Positions 7,901 to 18,437 of a stretch of DNA of 37,603 nucleotides are shown here, piece by piece. The notes under the pieces are model-generated. The model was not told the DNA's origin. It made no database searches and saw only the letters and a list, made by a program, of their open reading frames with translations. The stretch is taken from the NCBI GenBank assembly GCA_021776705.1, contig JAJFFL010000155.1, positions 1-37,603 on the forward strand. The letters run 5' to 3'. This stretch comes from Alphaproteobacteria bacterium (GTDB lineage Bacteria > Pseudomonadota > Alphaproteobacteria > Caulobacterales > Maricaulaceae). Each line of letters starts with the position of its first letter. Within the stretch, counting starts at the first letter, position 1. The translations under genes and the position numbers were made by a program.

Positions 7901-10417
7901 ATGTCCAGAAAAATGCTCATCGACGCGGGCCACCCGGAAGAAACCCGGGTGGTCGTGGTCGACAGCCAGAAAGTCGAGGAATTCGACTTTGAATCACAAG
8001 CCAGACGCCAACTTCGCGGAAACATCTACCTCGCCCGCGTCACGCGCGTAGAACCGTCGTTGCAGGCCGCGTTCGTTGAATACGGCGGCAACCGTCACGG
8101 ATTCCTGTCATTCAACGAAATCCACCCGGATTACTATCAGATCCCGTATGAGGACCGCCAAAAACTGCTGGCGGAAGCGCAGCGGGAAGCCGAAAAAGCC
8201 GTCAAAGAGGACGACGACGCCGGCGATGTCGCCGCCGAAGCCGCCGATAGCTCGGACGACGAGGCGCCCGCCGACGCGCCGGCCGAGCCGATCGACGACG
8301 AAGAAGACGCCGTCGTCGCCCGCGCGCGCCGCGCCTTCCAGCGCCGCTACAAGATTCAAGAAGTCATCAAGCGGCGTCAGATCCTGTTGGTGCAGGTCGT
8401 CAAGGAAGAACGCGGCAACAAGGGCGCGGCGCTGACGACGTTCCTGTCGCTCGCCGGCCGCTACTGCGTGTTGATGCCGAACACCGCCCGCGGCGGCGGC
8501 ATTTCGCGCAAAATCACCAGCGCCACCGACCGCAAGCGTTTGAAGAAGATCGCCGGCGAGCTCGAAGTGCCGGACGGCATGGGCCTGATCGTGCGCACCG
8601 CCGGCGCCAAACGCACCAAAAGCGAGCTCAAGCGCGACTACGAATACCTCCTGCGGCTGTGGGAGACGATCCGCGAGGACACCCTGAAGTCGGTCGCGCC
8701 GTGCCGGATCTACGAAGAAAGCAATCTCGTCAAACGCGCCGTGCGCGACATGTACGACAAGGACATCGACGAGATTTTGATTGAGGGCGAGTCGGCGTAC
8801 CGCGAGGCGAAGGACTTCATGCGGATGCTGATGCCGAGCCACGCCAAAAAAGTGCAACACTACAAGGACGCCACGCCGGTGTTCATCAAACAACGCGTCG
8901 AAGATCAACTTGAGCAGATATACGAGCCGATCGTTCAACTGAAATCGGGCGGCTACATCGTCATCAATCAAACCGAAGCGTTGGTCGCCATCGACGTGAA
9001 CTCGGGACGTTCCACCCGCGAACGCAACATCGAAGCCACCGCCTTGAAGACCAATCTTGAGGCCGCCGAAGAGGCGTGCCGGCAAATGCGGTTGCGCGAT
9101 CTCGCCGGCCTGATCGTCATCGACTTCATCGACATGGAGGAGTCGAAAAACAACCGCTCGGTCGAAAAGAAGATGCGGGACAGCCTCAAGCGCGACCGCG
9201 CTCGCGTGCAGACCAGCAAGATCTCGATGTTCGGTCTGATGGAGATGTCGCGCCAACGGCGGCGGGCCAGCATCATTGAGGGTTCGACGGAAATTTGCCG
9301 CACCTGTGACGGCCGCGGCCTCGTCCGCTCCGTCGAGTCCAGCGCGCTGCATCTGCTTCGACGGGTGGAGAAAGAAGGCCTGCGCGGCGCCGTGGCGTCG
9401 ATGCGGGTGCGCGTGGCCCCCAAGGTCGCTCTTTATGTCCTCAACGAAAAACGCGAACACCTGAACGCCATCGAGGAACGGTGTCGAATGCGGGTGCTCG
9501 TCGAGGCCGACGACACCTTGGTGCCGCCGACGTACGAGATCGATCACGTCGAGACCCGCAGCGGCGACGACGCCGAACTCGAACCGGCGCCGGCGCCGGC
9601 CGTGGCGCGCGAGCGAGAGCGTGAGCCTGAGCCTGACGCGAAATCCGACGAAGACGGCGGCGAAGGCGACGGCAAGAAACGCCGTCGGCGCCGGCGGCGG
9701 CGTTCGCGCGGCGAGCGGACGGACGAGGCTCGGACCGACGTCTCGGACGACGACGACGACGCCGCGCCCGAAGTCGAAGCCGAGCCGGACGCCGGCGACG
9801 CCCGCGAACCGGCCTCGGCCGTCGACGGCGACGACGAAGAAGAACGTCCGAAGCGCCGCCGCCGTCGCGGGCGCCGCGGCGGCCGCGGCCGCCGCCGCGA
9901 GGCGACGACCGGCGAGACGGCGAACGGCGAGACGGCGAACGGCGAGACGGACGAACCGGACGCAATGCGGGTCGTCGACCCGGAATCCGCTGACCCGTTC
10001 GTGGCCGAAGTCCCGGTGGAACCCGCGCCGGCGCCCTCGGAAACCGAAGCGACGTCCGACGATGTCGAGATCGACAAACCTGAAAAACCGAAGCGGACCC
10101 GACGCCGGAGAAAGCCCGCCGCGACCGCCGCCGAGGCCCCTCTCTCGCCAGCGGACGTCGAAACCGCGGACTCAGGGGACGCGGTTGAAAAACCCAAGCC
10201 GCGTCGCAAAACCGCTGCAAAAACGACGGAATCGACGCCCAGCGTCGTGGACACCGAAGCGGAGGCCGAACCGGCTGACGCGCCGGGCGAAGTCGCGGTG
10301 GCGGAAGTCGCCGCCGAGGCCGGGCCGGACTCCGTCGCGACCGCGGCGGAGGATCCGGAAGCCGAGGAGCGGCGCAAGCGTTGGCAGGACCGGCTTAAGA
10401 CCTGGCTCAACAACTAG
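7901..10417 (+). CDS. rne: Ribonuclease E/G family protein (RNase E)
   Basis: MSRKMLIDAGHPEETRVVVVDSQKVEEFDFESQARRQLRGNIYLARVTRVEPSLQAAFVEYGGNRHGFLSFNEI...; EALVAIDVNSGRSTRERNIEATALKTNLEAAEE; Zn-link CRTCDGRG; long disordered Arg/Asp/Glu-rich tail. ATG 7901 chosen over ORF-track 7805. Confidence 0.93.
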   Translation: MSRKMLIDAGHPEETRVVVVDSQKVEEFDFESQARRQLRGNIYLARVTRVEPSLQAAFVEYGGNRHGFLSFNEIHPDYYQIPYEDRQKLLAEAQREAEKAVKEDDDAGDVAAEAADSSDDEAPADAPAEPIDDEEDAVVARARRAFQRRYKIQEVIKRRQILLVQVVKEERGNKGAALTTFLSLAGRYCVLMPNTARGGGISRKITSATDRKRLKKIAGELEVPDGMGLIVRTAGAKRTKSELKRDYEYLLRLWETIREDTLKSVAPCRIYEESNLVKRAVRDMYDKDIDEILIEGESAYREAKDFMRMLMPSHAKKVQHYKDATPVFIKQRVEDQLEQIYEPIVQLKSGGYIVINQTEALVAIDVNSGRSTRERNIEATALKTNLEAAEEACRQMRLRDLAGLIVIDFIDMEESKNNRSVEKKMRDSLKRDRARVQTSKISMFGLMEMSRQRRRASIIEGSTEICRTCDGRGLVRSVESSALHLLRRVEKEGLRGAVASMRVRVAPKVALYVLNEKREHLNAIEERCRMRVLVEADDTLVPPTYEIDHVETRSGDDAELEPAPAPAVAREREREPEPDAKSDEDGGEGDGKKRRRRRRRRSRGERTDEARTDVSDDDDDAAPEVEAEPDAGDAREPASAVDGDDEEERPKRRRRRGRRGGRGRRREATTGETANGETANGETDEPDAMRVVDPESADPFVAEVPVEPAPAPSETEATSDDVEIDKPEKPKRTRRRRKPAATAAEAPLSPADVETADSGDAVEKPKPRRKTAAKTTESTPSVVDTEAEAEPADAPGEVAVAEVAAEAGPDSVATAAEDPEAEERRKRWQDRLKTWLNN

Positions 10418-10496
10418 CGGCGCCGTGTGTTTGCCTTCTGCCGGAGGGAGCGTAGGCTTCTTCCGGCGGGGGACGAAGTCGGGCAAGGGAGCTCCG

Positions 10497-11858
10497 ATGT
10501 CGATTCAGCGCGCGATCACCGCGGCCGTCGCCGGCCTCGCGTCCGCGGCCGTCATGGCCGCTGCGGCGAACGCCCAATCGCAGATCCGCGACGAAGAAAT
10601 CGAATCGATGGTGCGGGAGTTCGCCGAGCCGATCATCGAGTCGGCCGGCCTGCGTCCGGAAGACGTGCGCACCTACCTGATCGGCGATCCGTCGATGAAC
10701 GCCTTCGTCACCGGCGGGCAGAACATTTTTCTGCACACCGGCATCATCGTCGCGTCCGAGCGGCCGATCGAGCTCAAGGGCGTCATCGCCCACGAAACCG
10801 GCCACATCAAAGGCGCGCACCTGGCGCGCCAAGGCGAAGGCCAGCGGGCCGCGACGCTGCCGATGATCGTGTCCATGGCGGCCGGAATCGCCGCGGTCGC
10901 CGCCGGCGAAGGTGCGGCCGGGGCCGCGATCCTGGGCAGCAGCCAACAATTCGCGATGCTGGAGTACTTCCAGTACACCCAGGGTCAGGAATCCGCGGCC
11001 GACCAAGCCGCCGTGACGTTTCTTGAACGCACCGGCCAATCCGGGGTTGGCCTGATTTCATTCTTCGACCGCTTCCGGGCGCAGGAGATTTTCTCTGAAT
11101 CGCGGCGCTTCCCCTATTTCCGGAGCCATCCGCTGTCCTCGAACCGAGTTGAGGCGCTGCGCTCGCGCGTCGCCGATCAGCCGCACGCCGACGCGGTCGA
11201 TCCGCCCGATCAGATCAAGTTGCTGGAGCGCGCCCAAGCGAAGATTCACGGCTTCTTGGACCCGGCCCAGAGCACATTTTACCGCTATCCGGAATCCGAC
11301 ACGTCGACCAACGCCGTCTACGCGCGTTCAATCGCTTTCCATAAGGTCGGCATGCTCGACAAGTCGATCAGCCTGATCGACGAACTGATCGACCGCGAAC
11401 CCGAGAATCCTTATTTCTGGGAGCTCAAAGGCCAAGTCTTCTATGAAAACGGCCGCGCCAATCTCGCCGCCGATCCGTACCGGCGCGCCATCGAACTGAG
11501 GCCGGATTCGGCGCTCTTTCACACCGGCTTGGCGCAAGCCCTGGTCGAAACCGACGACGACGCGACTCTCGACGAGGCGATGGCGAATGTCACTTTGGCG
11601 CTGCGCGCCGAGCCCAACAACGGTCTCGCCTGGTACGTGCGCTCCGTGATCCATGAGCGCCGGGGCGAAACCGCGATGGCTCAGCTGTCGATCGCCGAGC
11701 AAAGCTACGCCGTCGGCAATCTCCGCCGGGCCGCGATGTTCGCCCAACGGGCGCAGACGGACCTGGAAAAGGGCACGCCGCAATGGTATCGCGCCGCCGA
11801 TATCGTGATGGCGGCGGCCAATGTGATGGACCCCGAGGACGGGCGCCGGCGGCGTTGA
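10497..11858 (+). CDS. M48 family metalloprotease with TPR region (BepA/YfgC-like), secreted
   Basis: Signal peptide, IAHETGHIKGAHLARQ (HExxH), downstream QESAADQAA glutamate ligand, C-terminal TPR-like helices. ORF-track start 9621 runs inside rne; ATG 10497 chosen. Confidence 0.9.
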   Translation: MSIQRAITAAVAGLASAAVMAAAANAQSQIRDEEIESMVREFAEPIIESAGLRPEDVRTYLIGDPSMNAFVTGGQNIFLHTGIIVASERPIELKGVIAHETGHIKGAHLARQGEGQRAATLPMIVSMAAGIAAVAAGEGAAGAAILGSSQQFAMLEYFQYTQGQESAADQAAVTFLERTGQSGVGLISFFDRFRAQEIFSESRRFPYFRSHPLSSNRVEALRSRVADQPHADAVDPPDQIKLLERAQAKIHGFLDPAQSTFYRYPESDTSTNAVYARSIAFHKVGMLDKSISLIDELIDREPENPYFWELKGQVFYENGRANLAADPYRRAIELRPDSALFHTGLAQALVETDDDATLDEAMANVTLALRAEPNNGLAWYVRSVIHERRGETAMAQLSIAEQSYAVGNLRRAAMFAQRAQTDLEKGTPQWYRAADIVMAAANVMDPEDGRRRR

Positions 11859-11941
11859 CCTTGCATCACATGCGGTTCAACCCGCTTCGTTTTCTCAAAA
11901 AGACGGGTTAAGCCCCTCTTGTTCGCCACCGGGAGTCCGAC

Positions 11942-12728
11942 ATGCGCGCCCTTTTCTTCGCCCTCGCCGGGCTCCTGACGTTGGCTGGCCCGTCGGCCGC
12001 CCAGGACCTTTCCGACGCCGAAAAGGCCGAGATTCGCGACGTCATCCGGGACTTCCTGATGGAGCACCCGGAAGTGATCGAAGACGCAATCCTGGAGCTC
12101 CAGCGTCGCAACAAGGAAGCCGAAGTCGCGGCGTCGCGTGAAGCCATCGCCGCAGCGGAGGAGCAGCTGCTTCGGGATCCGCGCGATTTCTCCGTCGGCC
12201 CTGACGACGCCCCGGTCCAGATCGTCGAGTTTTACGACTACAACTGCAGCTATTGCCGGCGCGCCGCGCCATGGATGAAAAAGCTGATCGAAGAGCGCGG
12301 CGACAAGGTGCGGGTCGTGTTTAAGGAAACCCCGATCTTCGCCTACGACAAAGCCGGTTCCGACGTCGGCGCCCGCGCCGCGCTGGCCGCCAAGGACGAG
12401 GGCAAGTATCTCGACCTGCATTTCGCCTTGATGAACGCCGAGGGCGTCGTCACGCCCGAGGACGTCGAGCGGGTCTCGAAGGAAGTCGGATTGGATTGGC
12501 GGACGCTGTCCAAGCGCATGCAGGATGAAAAGCTGTCACGCCTGATGGTCGAAAACCTCGATCTGGCGCACTCCGTCGGCATGACCGGCACGCCGACCTT
12601 CATCATCAACGGCGAAATCGTCATCGGGGCCGACATTTTTGCGTTGGAACAGCTGATCGACCAGGCGCTGGCCGACAGAGCCGCCGCCGACGCCGGGGAC
12701 GCCGCCGCGCCGGACGCCGCCGCCGACC

Positions 12729-12736
<8 letters not shown>
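11942..12736 (+). CDS. DsbA family thiol:disulfide oxidoreductase (secreted thioredoxin fold)
   Basis: Signal peptide [42 protein letters not shown] CxxC motif; [15 protein letters not shown] cis-Pro region. Confidence 0.92.
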
Positions 12737-13532
<796 letters not shown>

Positions 13533-13533
13533 G

Positions 13534-13734
13534 TCAGCCTCCTCCAACGAATTGCACGATCTCCAGTTGATCGGCCTCGCGGAGCGCCGTGGCGTCGTAG
13601 TCCGACCGGGGCACGATTTCGCGGTTGCGTTCCACCGCCACATTCGAGGCGTCGACGCCGATTGACGCCAGAAACGCGGTGAGCGTCAATCCGGCGGCCA
13701 CGTCGCGCGTTTCGCCGTTAACCGTAACCCGCAT
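13534..13734 (-). CDS. thiS: Sulfur carrier protein ThiS
   Basis: 66-aa [28 protein letters not shown]...[12 protein letters not shown] with C-terminal Gly-Gly; immediately upstream of thiG. Confidence 0.93.
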   Translation of the reverse strand: MRVTVNGETRDVAAGLTLTAFLASIGVDASNVAVERNREIVPRSDYDATALREADQLEIVQFVGGG

Positions 13735-13835
13735 GTTCTCATCCTCGCCTGTTCCATATAGGAATTTCCGCCGGGGCGCGCTCTTGTGACCGATGCGCGC
13801 GCCGCCTACAACTGCGGCCACTCAAGCGGACCTGC

Positions 13836-14285
13836 ATGCCGAATCCAATCTTCATCCTCAATGGGCCGAACCTGAATCGGCTGGGCGTCCGCGAGCCGGA
13901 AATCTATGGCGCGGAGACGCTTGACGACATACGCGCGGCGTGCGCGGACAGAGCCATGGCGTTCGGCTTCAACATTGAATTTCGCCAAACCAACCACGAG
14001 GGCCAACTTGTCGACTGGGTTCAGGAGGCCGCCGACGCGGCCGCCGCCTTGGTGATCAACCCCGCCGCCTACGGGCACACGTCGGTGGCCCTGCACGACG
14101 CGTTGAAATTGGTGGACGCGCCGATCGTCGAGGTGCATCTGTCCAACCCCGCCGCTCGCGAATCGTTTCGCCGGCGCAACTATGTCACCCGCGTCGCCGA
14201 CGGAACGGTCAGCGGCTTCGGGGCGACGAGCTACGTGCTCGGCGTCGAAGCCGCGTGCCGCTTTGCGATGAAACGGAGCGATTGA
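13836..14285 (+). CDS. aroQ: Type II 3-dehydroquinate dehydratase
   Basis: [21 protein letters not shown]...[17 protein letters not shown]...[19 protein letters not shown]...[20 protein letters not shown]. Confidence 0.96.
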   Translation: MPNPIFILNGPNLNRLGVREPEIYGAETLDDIRAACADRAMAFGFNIEFRQTNHEGQLVDWVQEAADAAAALVINPAAYGHTSVALHDALKLVDAPIVEVHLSNPAARESFRRRNYVTRVADGTVSGFGATSYVLGVEAACRFAMKRSD

Positions 14286-14794
14286 TGGCGAAGTCCGCCC
14301 CGCCCGCCCGGAAGACCGCTTCACCGGTCGACGCGCATATCGTGCGCGAACTGGCGGAAATTCTGGCCGAAACCGGCCTCACGGAAATTGAAGTCGAAAA
14401 AGGCGAACTGCGTGTGCGGGTGGCCAAGGAACCGCCGCCGCAGACCATCGTCACCGGCGCCGGCATGACGACCGCTTCGGCGGCCGCGCCGCCGGCCGCC
14501 GCCTCCTCCGCCGCGCCGGAAACGCCCGGCCCGAACAGCGCCGCGGACATGAGCGCGCATCCCGGCGCCGTCGCGTCGCCGATGGTCGGCACCGCCTACA
14601 TGTCGCCCGAGCCCGGCGCCGCGGTGTTCATCGAACGCGGGCAGGCGGTGAAGGAAGGCGACACATTGCTGCTCATAGAGGCGATGAAGACCTTCAACCC
14701 AATCCCGGCGCCGCGCTCCGGAAAAGTGCTCGAAATCTTCGTCGACGACGGACAACCGGTGGAGTTCGGCGAAGCGCTCGTGATCATCGGCTGA
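14285..14794 (+). CDS. accB: Acetyl-CoA carboxylase biotin carboxyl carrier protein
   Basis: Biotinyl motif [24 protein letters not shown] overlaps aroQ stop (TGATG). Confidence 0.95.
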   Translation: MAKSAPPARKTASPVDAHIVRELAEILAETGLTEIEVEKGELRVRVAKEPPPQTIVTGAGMTTASAAAPPAAASSAAPETPGPNSAADMSAHPGAVASPMVGTAYMSPEPGAAVFIERGQAVKEGDTLLLIEAMKTFNPIPAPRSGKVLEIFVDDGQPVEFGEALVIIG

Positions 14795-14804
14795 GGCGTG
14801 GCGC

Positions 14805-16145
14805 GTGTTCGATAAAATCCTCATCGCGAACCGAGGCGAGATCGCCCTGCGGGTGCTGCGCGCCTGCCGCGAGATGGGCATCCAGACCGTGGCCGTCCAT
14901 TCAACCGCCGACGCAAAAGCCAAGCACGTGCGCCTCGCCGACGAGAGCGTCTGCATTGGACCGCCGGCGGCCAAGGACAGCTATCTCAACGTGCCCTCGA
15001 TCATCGCCGCCGCGGAAGTCACCGGCGCCCAGGCGATCCATCCCGGCTACGGCTTTCTGTCGGAAAACGCCCGCTTCGCCGAGATTGTCGAAGCGCACGG
15101 CCTGGTGTTCATCGGGCCGACGCCGGATCACATTCGGATGATGGGCGACAAGATCACCGCCAAGCAGGCGGTCAAGGAAGCCGGCATTCCGGTCGTGCCC
15201 GGCTCCGACGGCGGCGTCGACAACGACGCCGACGCAGTCCGCATCGCCGCCGGCATCGGCTATCCCGTGTTGATCAAGGCGGCGGCCGGCGGCGGCGGCC
15301 GCGGCATGAAAGTGGCGCGATCCGAAAGCGGCTTGAAGGAAGCGTTGTCGACGGCGCGTTCGGAAGCGAAGGCCGCGTTCGGCGACGACGCGGTCTACAT
15401 CGAAAAATACCTCTCCCAGCCGCGCCACATCGAAATTCAAGTGGTCGCAGACACCCAAGGACACGTCGTGCACCTCGGCGAGCGCGACTGCTCGCTGCAG
15501 CGCCGTCACCAAAAGGTGCTGGAAGAAGCGCCCTCGCCCGCGCTCAACGACGAGCAGAGGGCGGAGATCGGCGACATCGTCGTCAAGGCGATTCAGCGGA
15601 TCGGCTACCGCGGCGTCGGCACCATCGAGTTCCTGTACGAAAACGGCGAGTTCTTCTTTATCGAGATGAACACGCGTCTGCAGGTTGAACACCCGGTCAC
15701 CGAAGCAATCACCGGCATCGACTTGGTGCGGGAACAAATTCGCATCGCCGACGGCGCGCCCTTGTCGTTCACCCAGGACGAGATCCAGTTCAATGGTTGG
15801 GCGATCGAGTGCCGGATCAACGCCGAGCATCCGCGCACGTTCGCGCCGTCGCCTGGAACGATCACCGAATTTCACGCCCCGGGCGGTCTCGGCGTGCGGT
15901 TGGATTCCGCGATCTACACCGGCTACGCGATCCCGCCCTACTACGACAGCTTGATCGGCAAGCTCATCGTCCACGGTCGGTCGCGGCCTGAGGCCTTGAT
16001 GCGCCTGAGGCGGTCGCTGGACGAAATGGTGATTTCCGGCATTCAAACCACCATCCCTTTGTTTCATGATCTCTTGAACGAGCCGGAATTTCAGAACGGC
16101 GATTACGACATTCACTGGCTGGAGCGCTGGCTCGCCAAACAGTGA
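14805..16145 (+). CDS. accC: Acetyl-CoA carboxylase biotin carboxylase subunit
   Basis: [25 protein letters not shown]...[16 protein letters not shown]...[13 protein letters not shown]...[19 protein letters not shown] start. Confidence 0.97.
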   Translation: MFDKILIANRGEIALRVLRACREMGIQTVAVHSTADAKAKHVRLADESVCIGPPAAKDSYLNVPSIIAAAEVTGAQAIHPGYGFLSENARFAEIVEAHGLVFIGPTPDHIRMMGDKITAKQAVKEAGIPVVPGSDGGVDNDADAVRIAAGIGYPVLIKAAAGGGGRGMKVARSESGLKEALSTARSEAKAAFGDDAVYIEKYLSQPRHIEIQVVADTQGHVVHLGERDCSLQRRHQKVLEEAPSPALNDEQRAEIGDIVVKAIQRIGYRGVGTIEFLYENGEFFFIEMNTRLQVEHPVTEAITGIDLVREQIRIADGAPLSFTQDEIQFNGWAIECRINAEHPRTFAPSPGTITEFHAPGGLGVRLDSAIYTGYAIPPYYDSLIGKLIVHGRSRPEALMRLRRSLDEMVISGIQTTIPLFHDLLNEPEFQNGDYDIHWLERWLAKQ

Positions 16146-16163
16146 CGCCCCAGGGAGGCCGGC

Positions 16164-16850
16164 ATTCAGGGCTTCGGACCGGACCAGCTTTTGGCTTGTT
16201 ACGCGCGCGGCGTCTTTCCGATGGCGGATTCGCGCGACGACCCGCGGATTTTTCTGCTCAACCCGGACCTGCGCGGCGTCCTGCCGCTTGATTCCTTCCA
16301 TGTTCCCCGGCGCCTTCGTCGCACCATCCGACAGGATGCGTTCGAGATCCGCGTCGACACCGCCTTCGTCGATGTCGTTCGCGCCTGCGCCGAACCGGGG
16401 CCGGACCGCGAAGACACATGGATCAACGAACGGATCGCGGACCTGTACGTGACGCTTCATGCGCGCGGGGACGCCCATTCGATTGAAGCCTGGCGCGGCG
16501 AACGGCTGGTCGGCGGGCTCTACGGCGTCGCGCTCGGCGGCGCGTTCTTCGGCGAGAGCATGTACGCGCACGAGCGCGACGCGTCGAAAGTCGCCCTCGC
16601 CCACCTCGTGGCGCGTTTGATCGTCGGCGGTTTTTTGCTGTTGGACACGCAGTTCATCACCGACCACTTGCGACAATTCGGTGCGACCGAGATCTCACGC
16701 GACCAGTACCAGGCGATGCTCGCGTCCGCGCGCACGACCGAAGCCGATTTTTATTCGCTCGACTCTGTCGCCGGGGCCGCCGGCGCGTCCGGGTCGGTCT
16801 CAGGAACCGCTGTCTCCGAGATCCTGCAGTTCAGAGCCCAAACATCGTAG
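16164..16850 (+). CDS. aat: Leucyl/phenylalanyl-tRNA--protein transferase (probable ATT start)
   Basis: [69 protein letters not shown]...[23 protein letters not shown]...[24 protein letters not shown] track starts at TTG 16191 inside the conserved LLACYARG segment. Confidence 0.9.
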   Translation: MQGFGPDQLLACYARGVFPMADSRDDPRIFLLNPDLRGVLPLDSFHVPRRLRRTIRQDAFEIRVDTAFVDVVRACAEPGPDREDTWINERIADLYVTLHARGDAHSIEAWRGERLVGGLYGVALGGAFFGESMYAHERDASKVALAHLVARLIVGGFLLLDTQFITDHLRQFGATEISRDQYQAMLASARTTEADFYSLDSVAGAAGASGSVSGTAVSEILQFRAQTS

Positions 16851-17209
16851 ACGCCGTGTTCGAGCGCGTTGAGCGCCGGACTCGACGCGAACATCCACCC
16901 CGAGAAAATGAGACGCGGCTCGCCCGCTCCGCCTTCGCCGTCGGTGGCGCGTTCAAACACCTCCATGCCGACGACCGTTTCAGGCGGCTCTTCGGGCGGG
17001 CGCTTGGAGCACTTGTGAACGCGTATGGTCAATGCGCCGAAAACCACGTCTTCGCCGACCGGCGCATCGAAATCGCGCGTTTCTGCGGTGATTTTGTCGA
17101 GGCCGCGCAACACGGCCGCCTCGCCGGGCAGCCACGTCGGCGAATCTTGGGCGCCGGCCGCGGTCATGCCGACGGCGGCGAAAGCCGCGCCGGCGATCAA
17201 GTTGCGCAT
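16751..17209 (-). CDS. DUF2155 domain-containing secreted protein
   Basis: [21 protein letters not shown] signal peptide; [45 protein letters not shown]...[27 protein letters not shown] typical of DUF2155. Overlaps the aat 3' end convergently. Confidence 0.88.
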   Translation of the reverse strand: MRNLIAGAAFAAVGMTAAGAQDSPTWLPGEAAVLRGLDKITAETRDFDAPVGEDVVFGALTIRVHKCSKRPPEEPPETVVGMEVFERATDGEGGAGEPRLIFSGWMFASSPALNALEHGVYDVWALNCRISETAVPETDPDAPAAPATESSE

Positions 17210-17216
17210 CCGTTTC

Positions 17217-17669
17217 CTACTCCGAATCGTCGCGCCGGGTGACGAATTCCGCCAGCAAGCGCAGCACGTCGATCGCCCCTTGGCCGAACTCGATCTCTTG
17301 GCCGGCGACGAGGTAGTCTTCGTCCGCCCCCGGCTCGATGGCGAGATAGACGCCGCCCAACAGGCCTTCGTTGCGCAACCTGACGCTGGAATCGGACGGG
17401 ACTTTGACCACATCTGCGACCGTGAACGTCACGAACGCATTGAAGGACTCCGGATCTAGCTGAATCGCGCTCACCGAGCCGATCTTGACGCCCGACATGC
17501 GCACGTCGGCGCCAACGCCTAGGCCGTCCACTGAGGAGAATTGGGCCCTCAGCGGATAGCCTCCGGCGCCCGCCTTGCCCGCTGTGGTCAACGAATAGGC
17601 CAAAAACAAAGCGGCGACGGCGAGAACAGCGGCGCCGACCAAGGTTTCCGCGATTTGATCGCGCAGCAT
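17217..17669 (-). CDS. mlaD: MlaD-family (MCE domain) outer-membrane lipid asymmetry protein
   Basis: MLRDQIAETLVGAAVLAVAALFLAY... AQFSSVDGLGVGADVRMSGVKIGSVSAIQLDPESFNAFVTF...VRLRNEGLLGGVYLAIEPGADEDYL. Confidence 0.93.
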   Translation of the reverse strand: MLRDQIAETLVGAAVLAVAALFLAYSLTTAGKAGAGGYPLRAQFSSVDGLGVGADVRMSGVKIGSVSAIQLDPESFNAFVTFTVADVVKVPSDSSVRLRNEGLLGGVYLAIEPGADEDYLVAGQEIEFGQGAIDVLRLLAEFVTRRDDSE

Positions 17670-17671
17670 GT

Positions 17672-18274
17672 TCAGTCTCCCGGTGTCCAAGCTTCATAGT
17701 CGCCGGTCTGCTTGGCGCGCCCTTCGGACCGCGCCAGCGAGCCCTGCGGGCGCCAAGCGTGAAGCGTGCCGGTGAGGTTCGGCCGGTGATCCAACTCCCA
17801 GCTGCGGCGCGGCAGGCCTCGAACCCGGCTTTTGGTCGGAGCGGCGCTGTCCGGCGCGCCCGGCGCCGTTCGATCCAGCCAAGCGCGCCAGTCGTCCGGC
17901 ACTGTCGCCACTTCGGCGCCGTCGGCGAAAGCCACGAAGCGCCGACGGCGCACGTCATCGACCGACGTCCGCACTTCTTCAAAATACCGATTCCCGAGGC
18001 CGTCCTCGCCGACCAAATCCAGGCTCGGCGGTTCGGCGACGGTGTGGTGCAGCCAGCCGTGCCAGTCCGGCGGGACGCGGGACGCGTCGGCGTAGCCGTT
18101 GTAGGTGACATAGCGGCGCTTGCGGCCTTCAAGGCTGGTCCGGCGCTCTTCAAAGTAGCGGTTGCCGTACTCGTCCGCCCCGATGAAACGCGCGCCACGG
18201 CTCAGCAGCGTCCAGGCGGTCCCGATCGTGACGCCGTCCCACCAGGCGAACAGCCGTTTTATAAAGCGCAGCAT
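17672..18274 (-). CDS. NDUFA12-family (17.2 kDa complex I subunit-like) protein with internal duplication
   Basis: FAWWDGVTIGTAWTL...FIGADEYGNRYFEERRT...RRYVTYNGYADASRVPPDWHGWLHHT...HRPNLTGTLHAWRPQGSLAR...GDYEAWTPGD; a second copy of the GNRYFEE...DWxxWLxxT block lies in between. Confidence 0.9.
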   Translation of the reverse strand: MLRFIKRLFAWWDGVTIGTAWTLLSRGARFIGADEYGNRYFEERRTSLEGRKRRYVTYNGYADASRVPPDWHGWLHHTVAEPPSLDLVGEDGLGNRYFEEVRTSVDDVRRRRFVAFADGAEVATVPDDWRAWLDRTAPGAPDSAAPTKSRVRGLPRRSWELDHRPNLTGTLHAWRPQGSLARSEGRAKQTGDYEAWTPGD

Positions 18275-18437
18275 AAGGTCTTCCCTGTGAATCGGGGCGG
18301 AATATGCACGCCGTTCCCAAGGCCGTCCAGCGCCGGCGGCGAGGCCGAAAAAACAGCGTTCGGGCGGTGGAAAACGGCTCGCAAACCGCGCCCGACGATA
18401 CTATATTTAGCGTCTGATATTGAGTGGGGCACTAGTG

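Noticed and set aside
8108-9547. 479-aa minus-strand ORF opposite rne
   Set aside because: Antisense shadow; rne has strong motif support.
13735-13835. Possible TPP riboswitch upstream of thiS
   Set aside because: No CUGAGA or GAACCUGA-type conserved elements on the minus strand, and the gap is only ~100 nt.
14901-16676. 591-aa minus-strand ORF spanning accC and aat
   Set aside because: Antisense shadow across two well-supported genes.
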